A DNA stretch of 64,000 nt, from assembly GCA_036417435.1 (NCBI GenBank), contig CM070904.1:44399908-44463907 (forward strand). The letters are read 5' to 3'. The notes under the pieces were generated by a model. That model saw nothing but the letters and a program-made list of their open reading frames with translations. It was not told the DNA's origin and did no database searches. Numbering within the stretch: position 1 is the stretch's first letter; each line of letters begins with the position of its first letter. Below are positions 22,301 through 38,652 of the stretch, piece after piece. Position numbers and translations under genes: made by a program. Source of the DNA: Inia geoffrensis. Lineage: Eukaryota > Chordata > Mammalia > Artiodactyla > Iniidae.

Positions 22301-23985
22301 TTGAGATCCGCCATCAATAAATGATTGCTGAACTAATGACTATTACTCCACAAGCTTATTTTAATCATGTTTAATGATGACTGAGCTGACAGACATCTAC
22401 GGTTTTATTTAATCATCATTATTTTGAGTTAAGAGGGATTCACATGAACATTGCAAATAGTATACAAATATACTCACTGTAATCCTTTATTGTATCTATA
22501 AATTCAAATCTGAGCCAAGCTCAAAAATATCACTTGCTTTATCACTAAAATAGTATTAATGGAAAACATTAAATGGAAACAACCATAATGCTATCATCAC
22601 ATTTTAAGTAAGGGTATTAATAAGAGTCACCAATAAATCTTAGCTCTTTTTCCTTCTAACCAGAATAATGTCTCACAAGTAACAAAATAAAAATTTTGAA
22701 TCCTCTTATCCAGAATTTAGAAAATAGCTTTTCATGTATAGTTAGAACCTTGAATTACTGTGGAATCATCAATTCTTTTTAGTATCTTAATATTTAATTT
22801 GTAAGGAAAGCAGCAACATAAATAGAATCTGTCCTGTGAACATTTGTTTTGCCCCTGAAGAAAAGGATAGATTCACAAGAGTCTACTTTCTGTACTCAAA
22901 CTATGCAAACCTAATTATGATTCTGTTCATATAGGTTTTAATGACTGTTGACTAAGAAAATAGATGGTTTTAAAAAATAGCCTACAGGTTGTTATTGTTG
23001 AAGCTGTTAATAGTGGGAATTGAATAGTCAAAAAGCTGGAAGAGACCCAGAGAAATCATGACTCAGAAGAGGTGGTTTGTTTGTTTTAACTCTTTAAAAT
23101 GCTCCAGAGCCAGAGATTTACAACCAGTAAGTAATCTATTCTAGTATTTAATATACTGACAATCAAGTTCCATTTCTAGTTCCATCTGAGTTTTTTCCTA
23201 CTTAATTTACATCTAACTCCTCTCCTTCCATCTTCAGTAAAATTAAATAATAAATAAATAAAACAAATAAAATTCTAGACTAATGAAATCAGGATTTTTT
23301 TCCCCAACGTAGTCCTAAATGAACACACTGACAGAATGCTTTACCCATAGCAAACAAAGGGAGATAATGTGCTATCCTTGGAAGATTTGCATAGTTGCTC
23401 TGTGCACCATGGTGGGTGAGCATAAAGAACTGTCAACTGTTGCCAAGTATTTTGGGGCTCCCTTCCTGGACACAAAACCCTAGACAGGAACACTGGATGC
23501 AATAGAACTCATTCTAAGCGTAGTTAACATCTGTCAACACACAGCCTACATCGGTGCCAAGAAGAAAGTAACTGCGCTCATAATTCTGTTGGTGTTACAC
23601 ACCTCTGTATCCCCCAGGCAATCCTAGACAGCTTTAAGCCATTTTTTGGAAGAGGTTTTCTTATAAACCTTTGGTGCCAGACAGCTGTCAGTAAAAGATT
23701 TAGTGTAAGTTAATATTACATGAAGACTTCTCCAGACACTGGTCAAAAACTGTAAAGGTCGATTTGAGAGAGTTGCTGGCTTTTGATGGAGAATTTTTCC
23801 AGAATTCTGGTCAAAAGCAAATTTGGCAAGTTCATGATATTATAAGCCAGGTACTAATGAATGAGGTGACCAGGATAACAAATAGTACCCTAATGAAAAA
23901 GACACTGGGTCTGCTACTTTCAAGGATAGTGTCACTAAACTAGAGGTGCATTTCAAAATCATTGAAAATACATGTTAGATTTTTC
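22301..23985. other. LRP1B intron, unassigned
   Basis: No repeat was recognised with confidence. 23340-23850 is slightly richer in GC and looks like an old inserted sequence, but I cannot name a parent gene or repeat. Confidence 0.4.
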
Positions 23986-23989
23986 TACC

Positions 23990-24181
23990 TTGGCACTATT
24001 GGCATTTGGGACTGAATAATTCTTTATTGTGGTAATCTGTCTTGTGCATCGTTTAGCAGCTTCCCTGGCCTTACCCAGTAGAGGCCAGTAGCACCTTTTC
24101 AGTCGTGACAATGAAAAATGTTTCCAGATATTGCCAGGTGTAATCTGGGGCGCATAATCATCCCCAGTTGAGAACCACTGC
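23990..24181 (-). mobile_element. MER20 (hAT-Charlie) DNA transposon
   Basis: It is read in reverse: 'cttggcactattggcatttg', 'aggccagtagcacc', 'aatgtttccagatattgcca', ending 'ccagttgagaaccactg'. The length of about 190 bp is close to the full MER20 unit of about 220 bp. Confidence 0.8.
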
Positions 24182-24413
24182 CATAGAACTACTAAGTTAG
24201 ATACTTAGTACTAGGACCACCAACTATCCCCTGTTCCCAGCCTGACTTTCTGAACCCCATGCACTGAATGGTCCAATATCTCTGAACCTTTGCCTTGTAT
24301 AACACACTTGTTGTTGTTGTTGAATGTTCATTCATTCTTGGATACATCTGGAATCTTTCCTCACTTTCATCTTACCCTAGCATGGTAGTGTAAAGAAAAC
24401 TAGGGTTTGGGAA
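24182..24413. other. LRP1B intron, nothing recognised
   Basis: No named feature apart from a short TTG run near 24309. Confidence 0.4.
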
Positions 24414-24415
24414 AT

Positions 24416-24453
<38 letters not shown>

Positions 24454-24465
24454 CATATATATATG

Positions 24466-24507
<42 letters not shown>

Positions 24508-24508
24508 T

Positions 24509-24543
<35 letters not shown>

Positions 24544-24566
24544 CGTGTGTGTGTATATGTATGTAT
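24414..24566. repeat. Compound (TA)n-(CA)n-(GT)n microsatellite
   Basis: Alternating TA with rare TG/CA interruptions (24414-24486) is followed by CA repeats (24487-24544), which meet GTGTGTGT (24545-24553) to form a short perfect inverted repeat centred at 24544/24545. Confidence 0.95.
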
Positions 24567-24690
24567 AAGTTCAAACCCCAGCTTTGTCCCACTCCACCTG
24601 TAAAGCTTTTGACAATTTACTTAGGCTTTATTATTTTTCTCTACCTGGAGCACTTCTCCAGGTATCCAAGGCTTACTATTAATTAGAGTT

Positions 24691-24924
24691 AAAAACAGAT
24701 TCAAGGGCTTCCCTGGTGGCGCAGTGGTTGAGAGTCCGCCTGCCGATGCAGGGGATACGGGTTCGTGCCCCGGTCTGGGAAGATCCCACATGCCGCGGAG
24801 CCGCTGGGCCCGTGAGCCATGGCCGCTGAGCCTGCGCGTCCGGAGCCTGTGCTCCGCAACGGGAGAGGCCACAACAGTGAGAGGCCCGCATACCGCAAAA
24901 AAAAAAAAAAAAACAGATTCAAGA
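24691..24924 (+). mobile_element. CHR-1-type SINE, full length, with 15-bp target-site duplication
   Basis: The body 24706-24909 starts gggcttccctggtggcgcag and has A-box-like and B-box (gggttcgtgcccc, about 24769-24781) pol III promoter elements. It keeps many CpGs and ends gaggcccgcataccgc plus a long A tail. Flanking aaaaacagattcaag is at 24691-24705 and 24910-24924. Perfect flanks and CpG retention suggest it is one of the youngest insertions in the window. Confidence 0.97.
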
Positions 24925-25119
24925 CCATGATCCTGGTTCTTTACATTAATTCATCCTCACTTGGTTTAAACCAGAATACAGAAGCTGTCCATATAGGAGC
25001 ATCATTAATAATTCAAACCGACAATCAAAATTCACCTCTTAGACACCACTGTAGAGGGATAATATCAATAAAAACCTATAATATTGTGATAAGCAACCTC
25101 TTATGTGGCCACCAATGTT

Positions 25120-25620
25120 CCACACCAGCTGGTATTCATTCCCTCCTCTAATCCCTTCCTTCGAGTGTGGGCTAGACCTACTAACTAGCTTCTAATAAAT
25201 AGAATATACTAAAATGATGAGATATCACTTCTGAGACTGGGTTATAAAAGGTCTGGCTTCCAGTTGCTGTGTGCCCTTTCTCACTCTTTTTTCATTAGCT
25301 CTAAGGGAAGCTTGCAGTCATATTCCGAAATGCCCTGTGGAGAGGACCTCATGACAAGAAACTAAAATAAATAGTCAGTGAGGAGCTGTGACTCTCAGTC
25401 AAACACACACAAGAAAATAAGTCCTGCCATCAGCCACATGGATAATTTGGAAGCAGATCCTCCCTAGTTGAGCCTTATGATGAGACCACATATTTGGCCA
25501 ACACCTTGAAGGCAGCCTCATGAGAGACCTAAGAGAACTCATAGACGCTATAAGGTAATATTCATTGCTTTAAGTGGCTAAGTTTTGGTCATTTGTTATA
25601 CAGCAATAGTTAAATAATAT
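25120..25620 (+). mobile_element. Probable MaLR/MLT1-type LTR
   Basis: LTR-like text ends 'ttaagtggctaagttttggt', 'catttgttatacagcaatag', with 'cctcatgagagacctaag' upstream. This fits a diverged ERVL-MaLR solitary LTR, but the subfamily is uncertain. Confidence 0.5.
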
Positions 25621-28015
25621 AAACACAGTGAGATAAATGATTTTCTCTTTCTTCTCATTCTCCTTTTGACGATGATTATCATTATCATTACTCTCTCTCA
25701 GATGAGGCTGTACCATTAATCTTCTGCCCCTAAGTTTAGCAGGGGCAATTCTACAATTGTTGACCATATTATCATCATTCCCTCAAACCCTGGGCACTCA
25801 TATTGCCTATCAATTATCTTTCCCAATCATAAGTACAATAGAATTAAAATTCTCACTATGAAATTATCAAGGATCTGATGTTGATTACTCCACTACTGGT
25901 TATTCAATTCACGGCTTTTGTAAATTGCAAGGGCAAAAATCCAAATGCAAATCTTTAATGCAGAATTTGAGCATCCCAAAGTAACCAACTGTCCTCTGCA
26001 TGCATATCTCATCCAAAAATCCAGTTTCTTCATTGTTAAAAATACTATCTTCTTCAACAGATTATTCTGATGATTTAAACTGCATAAATATATAAAATTT
26101 TCCAAATATTATTCCTATAATGTAGTAAGTGCTTAATAAATATTAAGGGTTTTTGTGATGCTATTTTAATTTCTTCCTCTTCCAAATCTCATCTTCCTAA
26201 CCCACTCATGGGTGATCAGTTCCATTTCTAGGCTTTCTACTTTAGCCAAGTCCCTGTTCTAAAAGTAATAAGAAATTTATAGAAATAATTAGTTCTTTTT
26301 TCCTTTCAAATCCCCCAAAGGATTCTTACTACTTATGGCCTCTGGCTAAGAATGAAACCAAATGATAAAATGGAAGATGGATCCATTCCGTATGACCAGT
26401 CCAAAAATCAATTAGATGACTTTTCTTTTCCTCTTTTAACTAGAAAATTGATAAAAAATTAATGGCCAACAATCTCAGAAGCTGAATCATAGCTTTATAT
26501 TTTTTTCCCAAAAGAAAGGGTATCAGAAAGAAAAATAAATTAGTATGTCCTTGGTTTTCTTAAAATAGGGAAAATACACTTTTTCAAGGTTAAAGTTACA
26601 CTTTACAATATTAATGGTATCAATGTACCTAAGCTAAAGGAGACCTCCCCATTATCATTTGTGTATCCAGTTTCCACAAATAAATAGATACCAACCTACG
26701 GTCTAACAGAGTATGAAATAATTTGAAAAACATCCAAAAGATTGACCTATCCATAAAAATATTTTCTTCACATGTCTTTAATGGTGCTTTAGTTGGATTT
26801 ACAGTGTTGGGTTAAGATACTGTGCTTCATTCAAACATACTAGTAAGATAACTTGTCAATCTCTTAGCAGCTCTTAATAATTTACTATGATAAGTGTAAC
26901 CAGGCCTTTTGAGAATAGGGTTCTAGGTAACTCAATTTTGATAAGTAGAGGAGTAGAGAAAGACATGAGTATCAGATACAAATGTATAAGAGATTCCTGA
27001 GCTGAAAATCCTGAGCAGCTAGAAAGAAATAGAGCAGAATAGAGTGACTCGGTAGAGGTAAAAAGAAAGGTGCCCAAACAGAGTGGATGTACTTCATGTG
27101 AATAAGTACAAAGCTGGTGTTGGGACCTTTCATTTTCATGAGGAGTGCTAACTGCCTGAGAAAGAAATTTCAAGAGACTTCATGGTTCTTTCAATAACAG
27201 AGAATAATATATCCCAAATAAGTTGACCAAAGTTTTCACGACAGTAGGTCATCGCTGTGCATCTTCTGGAGCTTTTGGTTTCAGGTAACCTATTGAGGAA
27301 TCCAGATGCCTAACAGAAGCTTGCTTTGTTTTAGTTTGTATTTTATTATCCAAAAAGGATATGTGAAATATTTCCAATAATTTGTTTGACCTGTAATGAC
27401 TTATTCTATGCGTGGTTATATTTGTTTCCTCATGATGTTGGAAAATTTTTGTTTTCTTGTGGTAGTTAATACTTTACATCCTGAAAGATTTACTGGACTT
27501 GACCATCTACAAATACATACAAACTGTTCTCATGAGTTGAAAATATAGTCTTGAAACAAATTTGAAATGGCAACACAAAGTAGTATCTGTTCACTGTCAC
27601 AAGAACAGAAAGAAATTGAACCAGCCCTAAAAATTCACTTTGTAGCCAAGGAAATGGTTTCCATAAAATTGAAAAAATGTCTCAAAGCAACAGTATTGTA
27701 TTTCTTAAGCTACTGCTGTTCCTGACATAAAAAGAATTCTTTCTATAATTCTTCTTCGGCCTTGGTTGGTGACAGAGTGGTTATTAGAAAAAAATTGTAA
27801 ACAGCTCTTTTCTAAGCCTCCAGGCATAATAAAAAAGAGACTCTCACTTGAGTGTCACCTGCTTCAATTATTAGATGGGTTTAAAGTAATATGACTGAGT
27901 ACATAAATCAAAATAAAGCATGATCTCTTACCAGTACAAATTTGCAGAAGTGCCATGTAGTTTCATCAAGTAATGCCAACAATGGTCTAAATAAAATTGT
28001 GTTTAAGTGGTTACA
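25621..28015. other. LRP1B intron, mostly unassigned
   Basis: A possible L2 end is at 26110-26150 ('tagtaagtgcttaataaata'). No exon or other repeat was recognised. Confidence 0.45.
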
Positions 28016-28165
28016 AAGGCAAGATGGCATAGGGTAAAGAATTAAAAGTAGGACACTCCATTACCATGCAGCCCTTGATCTCTCTGGGTTCCTTATCTGT
28101 AACATGAGGAAATGCCACTAGATTGTTTCAAATGTTCCTTCTAATTCTAACATTCAAAGATATAT
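28016..28165 (+). repeat. MIR-like fragment
   Basis: 'ctgggttccttatctgtaac' and 'gaggaaatgccactagattg' resemble the MIR core and 3' part. Confidence 0.55.
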
Positions 28166-28284
28166 GCAAATGTTGTGGAACTATTGAGGAGAAAATCTTT
28201 CATGTAAATAGGTGATATTCAACCGTGTAAATATGGCAACAGTATTTTGTCACATATTCTCCTTCAGGGTTGTTGCAGTGTTCT

Positions 28285-28530
28285 TCAATAGACTATTTTT
28301 TACAGCAGTTTTAGATTCACAGCAAATTTGAGCAGGAGTCCCCATATACCCTTTCCTTTCCTACACTCACAGCCTCCTCCACTATCAACATCTCATACCA
28401 GAGTGGTACATTTGTTATAAGTAATGAACCTACATTGACATGTCCATAGTTTATATTAGGATCTATAGTTTACATTAGGATTGAGTCTTAGTGTCTTACA
28501 TTCTATGGATTTTAACAGATGTATAATGTT
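28285..28530 (-). mobile_element. Old L1M fragment
   Basis: 'acagcagttttagattcaca', 'ctcctccactatcaacatct' and 'agagtggtacatttgttata' match the antisense of an old L1M untranslated region. Confidence 0.6.
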
Positions 28531-30265
28531 AAATGTTCCTTCAGTTTTTGTATTGTCTTAATAGCCAGATCACTGTGTGATGCTGTAAAAAGGCATTCGA
28601 ATATTCCCCATAGTGAGTGTAAAGCAATGACACCCAAATAATAATACTTTGATCCTCTCTTTAAAAAAGAAAAAAAATTCCCATAGATTATCCATTCATG
28701 CATTACCTCAGAAACTATTCCTAGTTTATCTTTGTCCCCCATAGCAACTTAGCTGTGATGTATTACTCCTAGCAGATAGTAATCAACATTTGTTAACATT
28801 GAGTTGGATAACTCCAATTTGAAAAAAAGGGATAAAAGATGAAAAAAGAATATAAGCTGGAAAAGTTCAGTCAATCACCATTCTCTGAGTAGAATTTCCT
28901 CTAGTTAAGTAATATCCTATTATGTGATTATTGTGAAAAAGTCATAAATACCCCCAAGGTGTGGGTGGGGGAACTGAATAGAGCATTACTTACTGGAGAT
29001 CATATTACTAACTGGAGCAGTGAGTTTTATTTCGAAGGCTTTTCCCCTAACTAAAATATATCTTTTAAAATATCAAATGCAGTATTCATTCATCAGGAGG
29101 AATATCACCCAGCAGGCCAGGATTTTCAAAGCTTAATATTTTTTTTTTCCAGTGGAATGGGACTTTTCCAGTGAAGTGATAAGAATGCTTTGAACATTTA
29201 AAAAGAGCCACAGGGTCTTCTTTCTTCTGTGGATAGTATCCAGAATTGCTTCATCTGGTGAAAGAAATCCTTTCACTGCAGAAAACTTTAATTCATTACA
29301 ACCAACACCCAGGAAGATTCAGATCTGTTAATCCTTGTGAAATGTACAGGTTTGAACACATATTTATCCCTGAGAATTGTGGTAGTGAATTGGTATTATA
29401 TAAATTATGATAGCTATACTTAACAAGTGATCCTCTTTCACACCATTTCCTTATTATGTTTAGAATAAGGGACAACTGTGCTCTTTCATTTTGTCATCCT
29501 TGCCTTTGATTGATCCTAAAAGTAGAGAGTATGTCCTGAAGTGAATGCAGTTAATGAAAGAAGAGGAAATAGAATGTCTGCAAAGGGAACTAGTAGAGGT
29601 AGAACATATAATCAGGTTATAAAGGTCTTGATTAAAAAAATGGGGGGTGATGTATCAAAAATTTTCTCTATCTCTCTGGAGCAATTCAGTTATTTTCCTT
29701 CCTTCCTCCCTAAAGCAGCTTCATTCAACCAAGTCACAGAGCTTGTATGTTGTCTACAATGCTATCACGAATCAAGTTGCTGACATTCTTATGCTCATAT
29801 ATTTTTATAAAATGTAATTATTAAAAGATCAGACTGTATAGTAGATGGAAGCACAAATGTACATGGAGACATGGTTGAAAACTCTTGACACTACTGCCAG
29901 CACCACCATCATCATTAGTGTTTCAGTTGGTTTACTGTCTGCTAGCCTCCTAGGTTTACATTTAATGACTTCAAATAGCTGGTAGTGTTATTTAGTCTTT
30001 AAATATCTGCTCTACAGGCTATTCATTATCATCATTAGTACTAATAAGTTCATTTTCACTAGAGGCATTTACTAATGTACTCTTTCTGTCCTCAAGAAGT
30101 TAAGAAACAACTATACTCTATGCAGATAACTGAATAGAAAAAATACTATCAGTCAAAGAACAGAAAACAAAGTCTTTGCTAACTGGGAGCTTAAACATAG
30201 CTTGCAGAATATGTTTGTAAATATATATCACATATGCTAATTTCTACAATTTATTACTTTCCATT
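28531..30265. other. LRP1B intron, nothing recognised
   Basis: No supported feature was found in this stretch. Confidence 0.45.
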
Positions 30266-30475
30266 ATTAGGTATTGTTACTATTTTCTGAGCACTCATGT
30301 ATATCAAGCACTGTGCCAAACATTTACAGACATCAATCTAAATATCCCCAAAAGTGAGGAAACTGAGCCTCAGAAAAATTAAGTAATTTACCCAAGGTCA
30401 CAGAACTAGTAAGTGGTTGAACTGGTTTTAGAATCCAAGTTGTATGATGCAAAAGTCTGGTCTCTTCCCACCATA
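30266..30475 (-). repeat. MIR SINE
   Basis: MIR in reverse: 'gagcactcatgtatatcaag', 'gaggaaactgagcctcagaa', 'cccaaggtcacagaactagt'. Confidence 0.85.
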
Positions 30476-31920
30476 TGTTTTACTGGCCCCTAGGTCTCTG
30501 GCCCTCTTAGATTTCAAAGCAAGTTTTATCTTGCTATTTTCTGATTAACAGTAGAAATTTTAATAGACTCTTAAACATTCTAATTTCACATGGCTATTCC
30601 ATATGCCTATATCCTTTTGCATTTAGAAGAAACTGATTTTCCAAAAATAATTCCTTTCTAGGAATGTAATTTTAAAATATGGCAGGTATAGTATGAAGAA
30701 TACAAGGTTTTAACTAGTAAGTAGTAATTGCTCTATGGAAAAACTATTTTGATACAAAATATGTTTGTTATAAAATATTAGTAATTACTAAGGATTTAGA
30801 AACAGGGAGAGTACTATTCTTTGCAAATAAAATTATCTGCTCTCATGGCACATTATATGAAACTTAACCATTTCAGGGCCAACATACAAACCTTGGAGAG
30901 TGAATTCAACTCATGCAAACGATCAGTTTGCCCTTAAGGAATAACAGATTTACAAATGACCTAATCAGGACATTTGACCAAATGGCTTATTTGATATATA
31001 TATTTGGAAATTTATCAAATACTTTCAAAAATCATTATGCAGTCTTTAAAAGAATCAACTATGTGATACTGGCTAAAACAAGGGATTGTGTGTACTTAGT
31101 AAAAATATATACACATATATAAATACACCTTTTTCAAGAAGTTCAAGTTTTTCTTAGTTTTGCACCTATAAAATCCTACATAATAAAATTGTACAGAATA
31201 ACATGTACGTGAATAAAAGGCAGGGTGGATTACACATGGTAGGATAGTGAGCCTTCCACAAAAAATGAGGTTGGATCAAAGAGCCTTGTTTGATCAAAAA
31301 CCACACTAATTTTGGCAAAATTTACATAATGCTCAATAAAGTATGCTATATTTGTTCTATACTTCCTTTCGGAAAAAGCCATTTTAAAAAACATAGGAAA
31401 TATGTCTCTTTGTGATTCCAAATATTCGGTACAAATAATCTTAAGAAAAGTCATCTTTGAACCATTTGTAAAAATCCCCAGTAATTCACTGATTTGTAGC
31501 CAAAAATTCATTAACACATGATTGAACAAAATGTGTTAGAGCCGAGGGAAATAATAGGCTTACTACCAGAAGCCCATGTGATGCTGTTTAAAGATTTTTT
31601 TAAAGATTATAGATCAAAGAACGATTTTTTTAAAATCTGATAAAATTGTCTTTACATATATAAAAAATATACTGGGAACATGCAGTACATCTTCAACACC
31701 AAAACTTTAACTCAGGAAGCATATGATTTAGTTGGATGAGAGATGGAGAAGTTTGTTTTTATAAATTTAATCTTTCAAGTGTAGGATAATAAATATGAAT
31801 ATTAATGAAAGAAGTATACCCAATGCTTATGCTATATCTGAAGTTATCAATTAGAACAAAAAACTTATTTCCTTCAATAAATTTAACAGTTTCTACCATC
31901 AATTCCCAATCACACAAATT
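30476..31920. other. LRP1B intron, nothing recognised
   Basis: The minus frame at 31230-31529 begins at TTG and has no family resemblance. No repeat was recognised. Confidence 0.45.
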
Positions 31921-31921
31921 C

Positions 31922-32040
31922 TTTTTTTTTAGCCTTGCAGTGCAGTTTGTGGAATCTCAGTTCTCCAACCAAGGACTGAACCTGGGCCATGGCAGTGAAA
32001 GTGCTGAATTCTAACCACTAGACCACCAGGGAACACCCCC
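31922..32040 (-). mobile_element. tRNA-derived SINE (CHR-2-like), reverse
   Basis: Poly(T) (31922-31931) is followed by the complement of the SINE body ('caaccaaggactgaacctgg', 'ctaaccactagaccaccagg'). It lies about 590 bp downstream (in the LRP1B sense) of the exon at 32631-32762. Confidence 0.8.
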
Positions 32041-32814
<774 letters not shown>

Positions 32815-32821
32815 CTATTAG

Positions 32822-33755
32822 CAGGAGGTGGGTATCAAGATGGCAGAGTAGAAAGACCCCAAACTCACCTCCTCCCATGGGCATGCCAAAATTACAACTA
32901 CTTACAGAGCAACTATCTATGAGAACAATCTGAAGATTAGCAGAAAAGGTTTTCCACACCTACAGATATAAAGAAGGAGCCACAATGACATGGGTAGGAG
33001 GGGCAGAGACCTGGTCTACTCAGGACACAAACACACCCCCAGGTCAGTGACCCACAAACAGGAGAGAAGTCACAACCACAGAGGTCCTCTCTGAAAAGTG
33101 AGGGGTCTGAGCCCCACACAGGGCTCCCCAGCCCGAGGATCCTACACTGGAAAGACAAAGCCCCAGAAAGTTGGGCTTTGAAAATGAGCTGGACTTGTTT
33201 TGGAGGGACATATTGGAAACAGAGGCTTCTCTCTTAAAGAGTGCACACAAAATCTCACGTATTCCAAGTCCCAGCACAGAGACAATAGTTGGAAAGGTGG
33301 CCGGGTCAGATCCACTTGCTGATCTTGGAGAGCCTTCTGGAGAGGCAAGAGGCAATTGGGAAACCCCCTGGGGACTGACAGGCTGGCAGCAGCCACTTTT
33401 GGGACCTCGGGATCCTTTTCAAACTAGTCCAAAAATATTCAAGAGGAAGAACACCTCCAAATTCATTCTATGGGGACAGCATCACCCTAATTCCAAAACC
33501 AGACAAAGATGCCACAAGAAAATAAAACAACAGGCCAATATCACTGATGAGCACAGAGGTGAAAATCCTCAACAAATGTTAGCAAACTGACTTAACAATA
33601 CATTAAAAGGATCATGCATCATGATCAAATGTTATTTCTGCCAGGGATGCAAAGATGGTTCAATATCCGTAAACCAATCAAAGTGTTACACCAAACTAAC
33701 AAAATAAAGGATAAAAAATTATATAATAATATCAGTAGACACAGATAAAGCTGAC
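32822..33755 (+). mobile_element. Old internally deleted L1 filling the short LRP1B intron
   Basis: The 5'UTR (32822-about 33409) begins near a YY1-like AAGATGGCAG (32837-32846) and joins directly to an ORF2 RT segment (about 33410-33755; 'cagcatcaccctaattccaa', 'gccaatatcactgatgagca'). ORF1, the endonuclease and the 3' end are missing. It is antisense to LRP1B and takes up about 934 of the 1,061 intron bases, leaving 59 bp before exon 32631-32762 (acceptor side) and 68 bp after exon 33824-33949 (donor side). The 139-codon plus-strand frame across 33171-33590 is a by-product. Confidence 0.85.
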
Positions 33756-33812
33756 TTTGGTTGCCTAAAATCTGTATGGATGAAGTAAATGCATCAGAAC
33801 TAAGATTTTTCA

Positions 33813-36523
<2,711 letters not shown>

Positions 36524-36549
36524 AAAAGATGAGGGGGTGAGAGGACGAG

Positions 36550-36580
36550 GGGAAGATGGCGGAACGGGAAGATGGCGGAA
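36550..36580 (+). promoter_or_regulatory. Duplicated YY1-like motif at the L1-C 5' end
   Basis: The 15-mer gggaagatggcggaa occurs at 36550-36564 and 36566-36580, giving two AAGATGGCGG YY1-like cores (36553-36562, 36569-36578). L1-A has one. In human L1, YY1 positions the start site, so this duplication may reflect upstream initiation in the source copy. Confidence 0.6.
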
Positions 36581-37959
36581 GAGTAAGACGCGGAGATCAC
36601 CTTCCTCCCCACAGATACACCAGAAATACATCTACACGTGGAACAACGCTTACAGAACACCTAATGAACGCTGGCAGAAGACCTCAGACCTCCCAAAAGG
36701 TAAGAAACTCCCCACGTACCTGGGTAGGGCAAAAGAAAAAACAGAGACAAAAGAATAGGGACAGGACCTGCACCAGTGGGAGGGAGCCGTGAAGGAGGAA
36801 AGGCTTCTACACACTAGGAAGCCCCTTCGTGGGCGGTGACTGCGGGTGGCGGACGGGGGTAACTTCGGGGCCGCGGAGGAGAGCACAGCAACAGGGGTGC
36901 GGAGGGCAGAGCAGAGAGATTCCCGCACAGAGGATCGGTGCCAAACGGTACTCACCAGCCCGAGAGGCTTGTCTGTTCACCCGCCGGGGCGGGCGGGGCT
37001 GGGAGCTGAGGCTCGGGCTTCGGTAGGAGCGCCGGGAGAGGACTGCGGTTGGCGGCATGAACACAGCCTGAAGGGGTTTGTGCACCACGGCTAGCCAGGA
37101 AGGAGTCCGGGAAAAGGTCTCGGGCTGCCGAAGAGGCAAGAGACTTTTTCTTCCCTCTTTGTTTCCTGGTGCACGAGGAGAGGGAATTAAGAGCGCTGCT
37201 TAAAGGAGCTCCAGAGACAGGCGCGAGCCGCGGCTAAAAGCACGGACAACAGAGGCGGGCGGGAGACGCTAAGGCTGCCGCCACCAAGAAGCCTGAGTGC
37301 GAGGACAGGTCATTATCCACACCGCTCTTCCGGGGAGCCTGTGCAGCCCGCCACTGCCAAGAGTCCCGGGAACCAGGGACAACTTCCCCGGGAGAACGCA
37401 CGGCGCGCCTCAGCCTGGTGCAACGTCATGCCGGCCTCTGCCGCCGCAGGCCCGCCCCGCACTACGTGCCCCTCCCTCCCCGAGGCCTGAGTGAGCCGAG
37501 CCGGCGAATGAGCGGCTCCTTTGACCCCGTCCTGTCTGAGCGAAAAACAAACGCCCTCCGGCGACCTACACGCACAGGCGGGGCGAAATACAAAGCTGAG
37601 CCCCTGGCAGCTGTGAGAACAAAGAAGAGAAAGGGAAATCTCTCGCAGCAGCCTCAGAAGCAGCGGAATAAAACTCCACAATCAACTTGATGTACCCTGC
37701 ATCTGTGGAATACATGAATAGACAAAGAATCATCGCAAATTGCGGAGCTGGACTTTGAAAGCAAGATTTATGATTTTTTCCCCTTTTCCTCTTTTTGTGA
37801 GTGTGTATGTGTATGCTTCTGTATGAGATTTTGTCTGTATAGCTTTGCCTCCACGATTTGTCCTAAGGTTCTATCCGTCCGTTTTTTTTCCTTAATTTTT
37901 TTTCTTAATAATTATTTTTAATAACTTTATTATATCTTACTGTATTTTATTTTACTTTA

Positions 37960-38110
37960 TCTTTTCTTTCTTTTTTCCGTCCTTCTCTCCTTCCTTCCTT
38001 CCTTCCACCATCCCTCCCTCCCTCCTTTCTTTCTTTAATTCTTTCCTTTTCTTCTTTCTTCCTTCCTTCCTTCCTTCCCTCCTTTCTTTCTTTCCTTCTT
38101 TCTTCCTATT
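37960..38110 (+). repeat. Polypyrimidine tract in L1-C 5'UTR
   Basis: CTTT/CCTT/CCCT units upstream of ORF1, the counterpart of 7520-7720 in L1-A but shorter. Confidence 0.9.
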
Positions 38111-38652
38111 TCTACTAATTCTATCTCGCTACTTTTTCTCCCTTTTATTCTGAGCCGTGTGGATGAAAGGCTCTTGGTGCTGCAGCCAGGAGTCAGTGCT
38201 GTGCCTCTGAGGTGGCAGAGCCAACTTCAGGACACTGGTCCACAAGAGACCTCCCAGATCCACATAATATCAAATGGCGAAAATCTCCCAGAGATCTCCA
38301 TCTCAACGCCAGCACCCAGCTTCACTCAACGACCAACAAACTACAGTGCTGGACACCCTATGCCAAACAACTAGCAAAACAGGAACACAACCCCACCCAT
38401 TAGCAGAGAGGCTGCCTAAAATCATAATAAGTCCACAGACACCCCAAAACACACCACCAGACATGGACCTGCCCACCAGAGAGACAAGATCCAGCCTCAT
38501 CCACCAGAACACAGGCACTAGTCCCCTCCACCAGGAAGCCTACACAACCCACTGAACCAAACTTAGCCACTGCGGACAGACACCAAAAAAAACGGGAACT
38601 ACGAACCTGCAGCCTTCAAAAAGGAGGCCCCAAACACGGTAAGATAAGCAAA

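Noticed and set aside
23340..23850. GC-richer patch that could be a processed pseudogene
   Set aside because: No reading frame or parent gene could be recognised, and no poly(A) or target-site repeats were seen.
24377..24592. 71-codon minus-strand frame of repeated V/C/Y/I residues
   Set aside because: It is translation of the TA/CA microsatellite and not a gene.
33171..33590. 139-codon plus-strand frame
   Set aside because: It spans the 5'UTR-to-ORF2 join of the old intronic L1 and matches no protein family.
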